NCBI RefSeq assembly: GCF_021155775.2
Contig: NC_060232.1
Location: forward strand, 26,357,922-26,421,921
DNA from: Neodiprion pinetum
Lineage: Eukaryota; Arthropoda; Insecta; Hymenoptera; Diprionidae
DNA length: 64,000 nucleotides
Direction of reading: 5' to 3'
Part shown: piece by piece, positions 63,319 to 64,000 of the stretch
Layout of the letters: each line of letters opens with the position of its first letter
Position numbering within the stretch: the first letter of the stretch is position 1
Made by a program: the position numbers and the translations under genes
Notes under the pieces: generated by a model
What the model was told of the DNA's origin: nothing
Database searches by the model: none
Seen by the model: the letters and a program-made list of their open reading frames with translations, nothing else

Positions 63319-64000
63319 ATATTATCATAGCAAGTTATCAGTAATAAGCAATTGCGGGTCAAATATTAGCTTACTTTTGTGAGTATTTATGAATATAGCC
63401 TCTATGAATATTCATTGTTGGTGTATAAGGTCTGGAAACGTACCTACTTTCTGTAAGAGATTTTGAAGATTTTCAACATACTTATGCTTCAGTTTTGTGC
63501 CCCACCAAGTGATCCACTAGGACATATCCTCCGACGTGACATCGCTGTGCTACGTATAAAGAAGAAAAGATTTATTAAGATGCAAGTCGCTCCTCTCTTC
63601 TTGTCATTGTGCTTTCAGCCATTGTTGTGCTGTGTGTTTAAAATTTAGGACAGTATATAATATAGAATAACAGGTACAGCTACGAATATAGCACTACAAT
63701 AAATCTTATAGAAATGAGCTCTCATGGAGATTTCTCTGTATTTATAACTCGACGCGAGAAGGCAAAAATCAATGTAATGCCATCTGTAAGGTAATTGGAC
63801 TCGTATTTGCACTACGAGAACTCGTTGGGCATTTTGCGGTGAAGTTTGAAAAATTGTTGTACAAGACATTATATAACTATAAAAATGGATAAAAAATATT
63901 ATCTCTAATTGTGATTGTAGCTAATACAGCTCTAACCGTATATTGATTATGTTAATGATCTATTGTGACAAGATCGGAATTAGATAAGCTCTCTAAATAC
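63319..64000. other. Window end, no gene recognised
   Basis: About 0.7 kb of AT-rich sequence. Frames of 61 and 74 codons on opposite strands show no recognised similarity. Nothing supports a gene. Confidence 0.6.

Noticed and set aside
62877..63362. Minus-strand frame of 161 codons rich in Pro-Thr, mucin-like
   Set aside because: Its composition is fully explained by the GGAGTA array on the other strand. It has no signal peptide, splice context or unique domain.
1..64000. CRISPR array, bacterial operon or prophage
   Set aside because: The intron-split kinase and COX18, and the non-coding density, mark this as animal nuclear DNA. The repeats seen are simple or tandem without unique spacers.

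Overview
The window is nuclear DNA of an insect. It has intron-split genes, long stretches without coding sequence, many AT-rich microsatellites and homopolymers, and conserved insect-type proteins. The JNK protein is most like hymenopteran and fly JNK as I remember them. A hymenopteran such as a sawfly or wasp is my best guess, but the order is inference.

Only two genes can be named with confidence. The first is c-Jun N-terminal kinase (JNK, basket in flies) on the + strand at 39848-46344. All eight coding exons are present with matching splice phases, and the spliced product is a complete kinase of 389 residues. Between its first and second coding exons, at 43620-43762, lies an alternative first coding exon. 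It is a diverged duplicate of the end of exon 1, with the same 25-residue length, the same glycine-loop skeleton and the same splice phase, so it would make a JNK with a different N-terminal lobe. This is the most interesting observation in the window. The second gene is the 5' half of COX18, a mitochondrial inner-membrane insertase, on the - strand at 59694-60535. Two exons are clear. The remaining conserved exons were not found in the window, and the two exons lie between direct copies of a 1-kb repeat.

Layout: 1-39.6 kb is almost free of recognisable coding sequence. It contains two exon-like islands with good splice signals (1772-1815 and 32059-32116), one interspersed-repeat relic near 13.9 kb, several microsatellites, a TATA-like site at 37.8 kb and a possible JNK 5' UTR exon from 39624. 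JNK follows. Then 46.3-53.5 kb is very AT-rich and may include long JNK 3' UTR. 53.5-58.4 kb has no recognisable gene. 58.4-64 kb is a repeat-built region: two to three copies of a 1-kb module, COX18 exons 1-2, a possible LINE reverse-transcriptase relic, three in-frame exon-like units coding acidic peptides (62035-63001), and a purine-rich GGAGTA array ending in a G-quadruplex motif.

Calls rest on reading the sequence and remembered family knowledge; no database search or transcript data were available. Most open frames longer than 60 codons in the non-coding parts look like chance, several lack an ATG, and they were left out.
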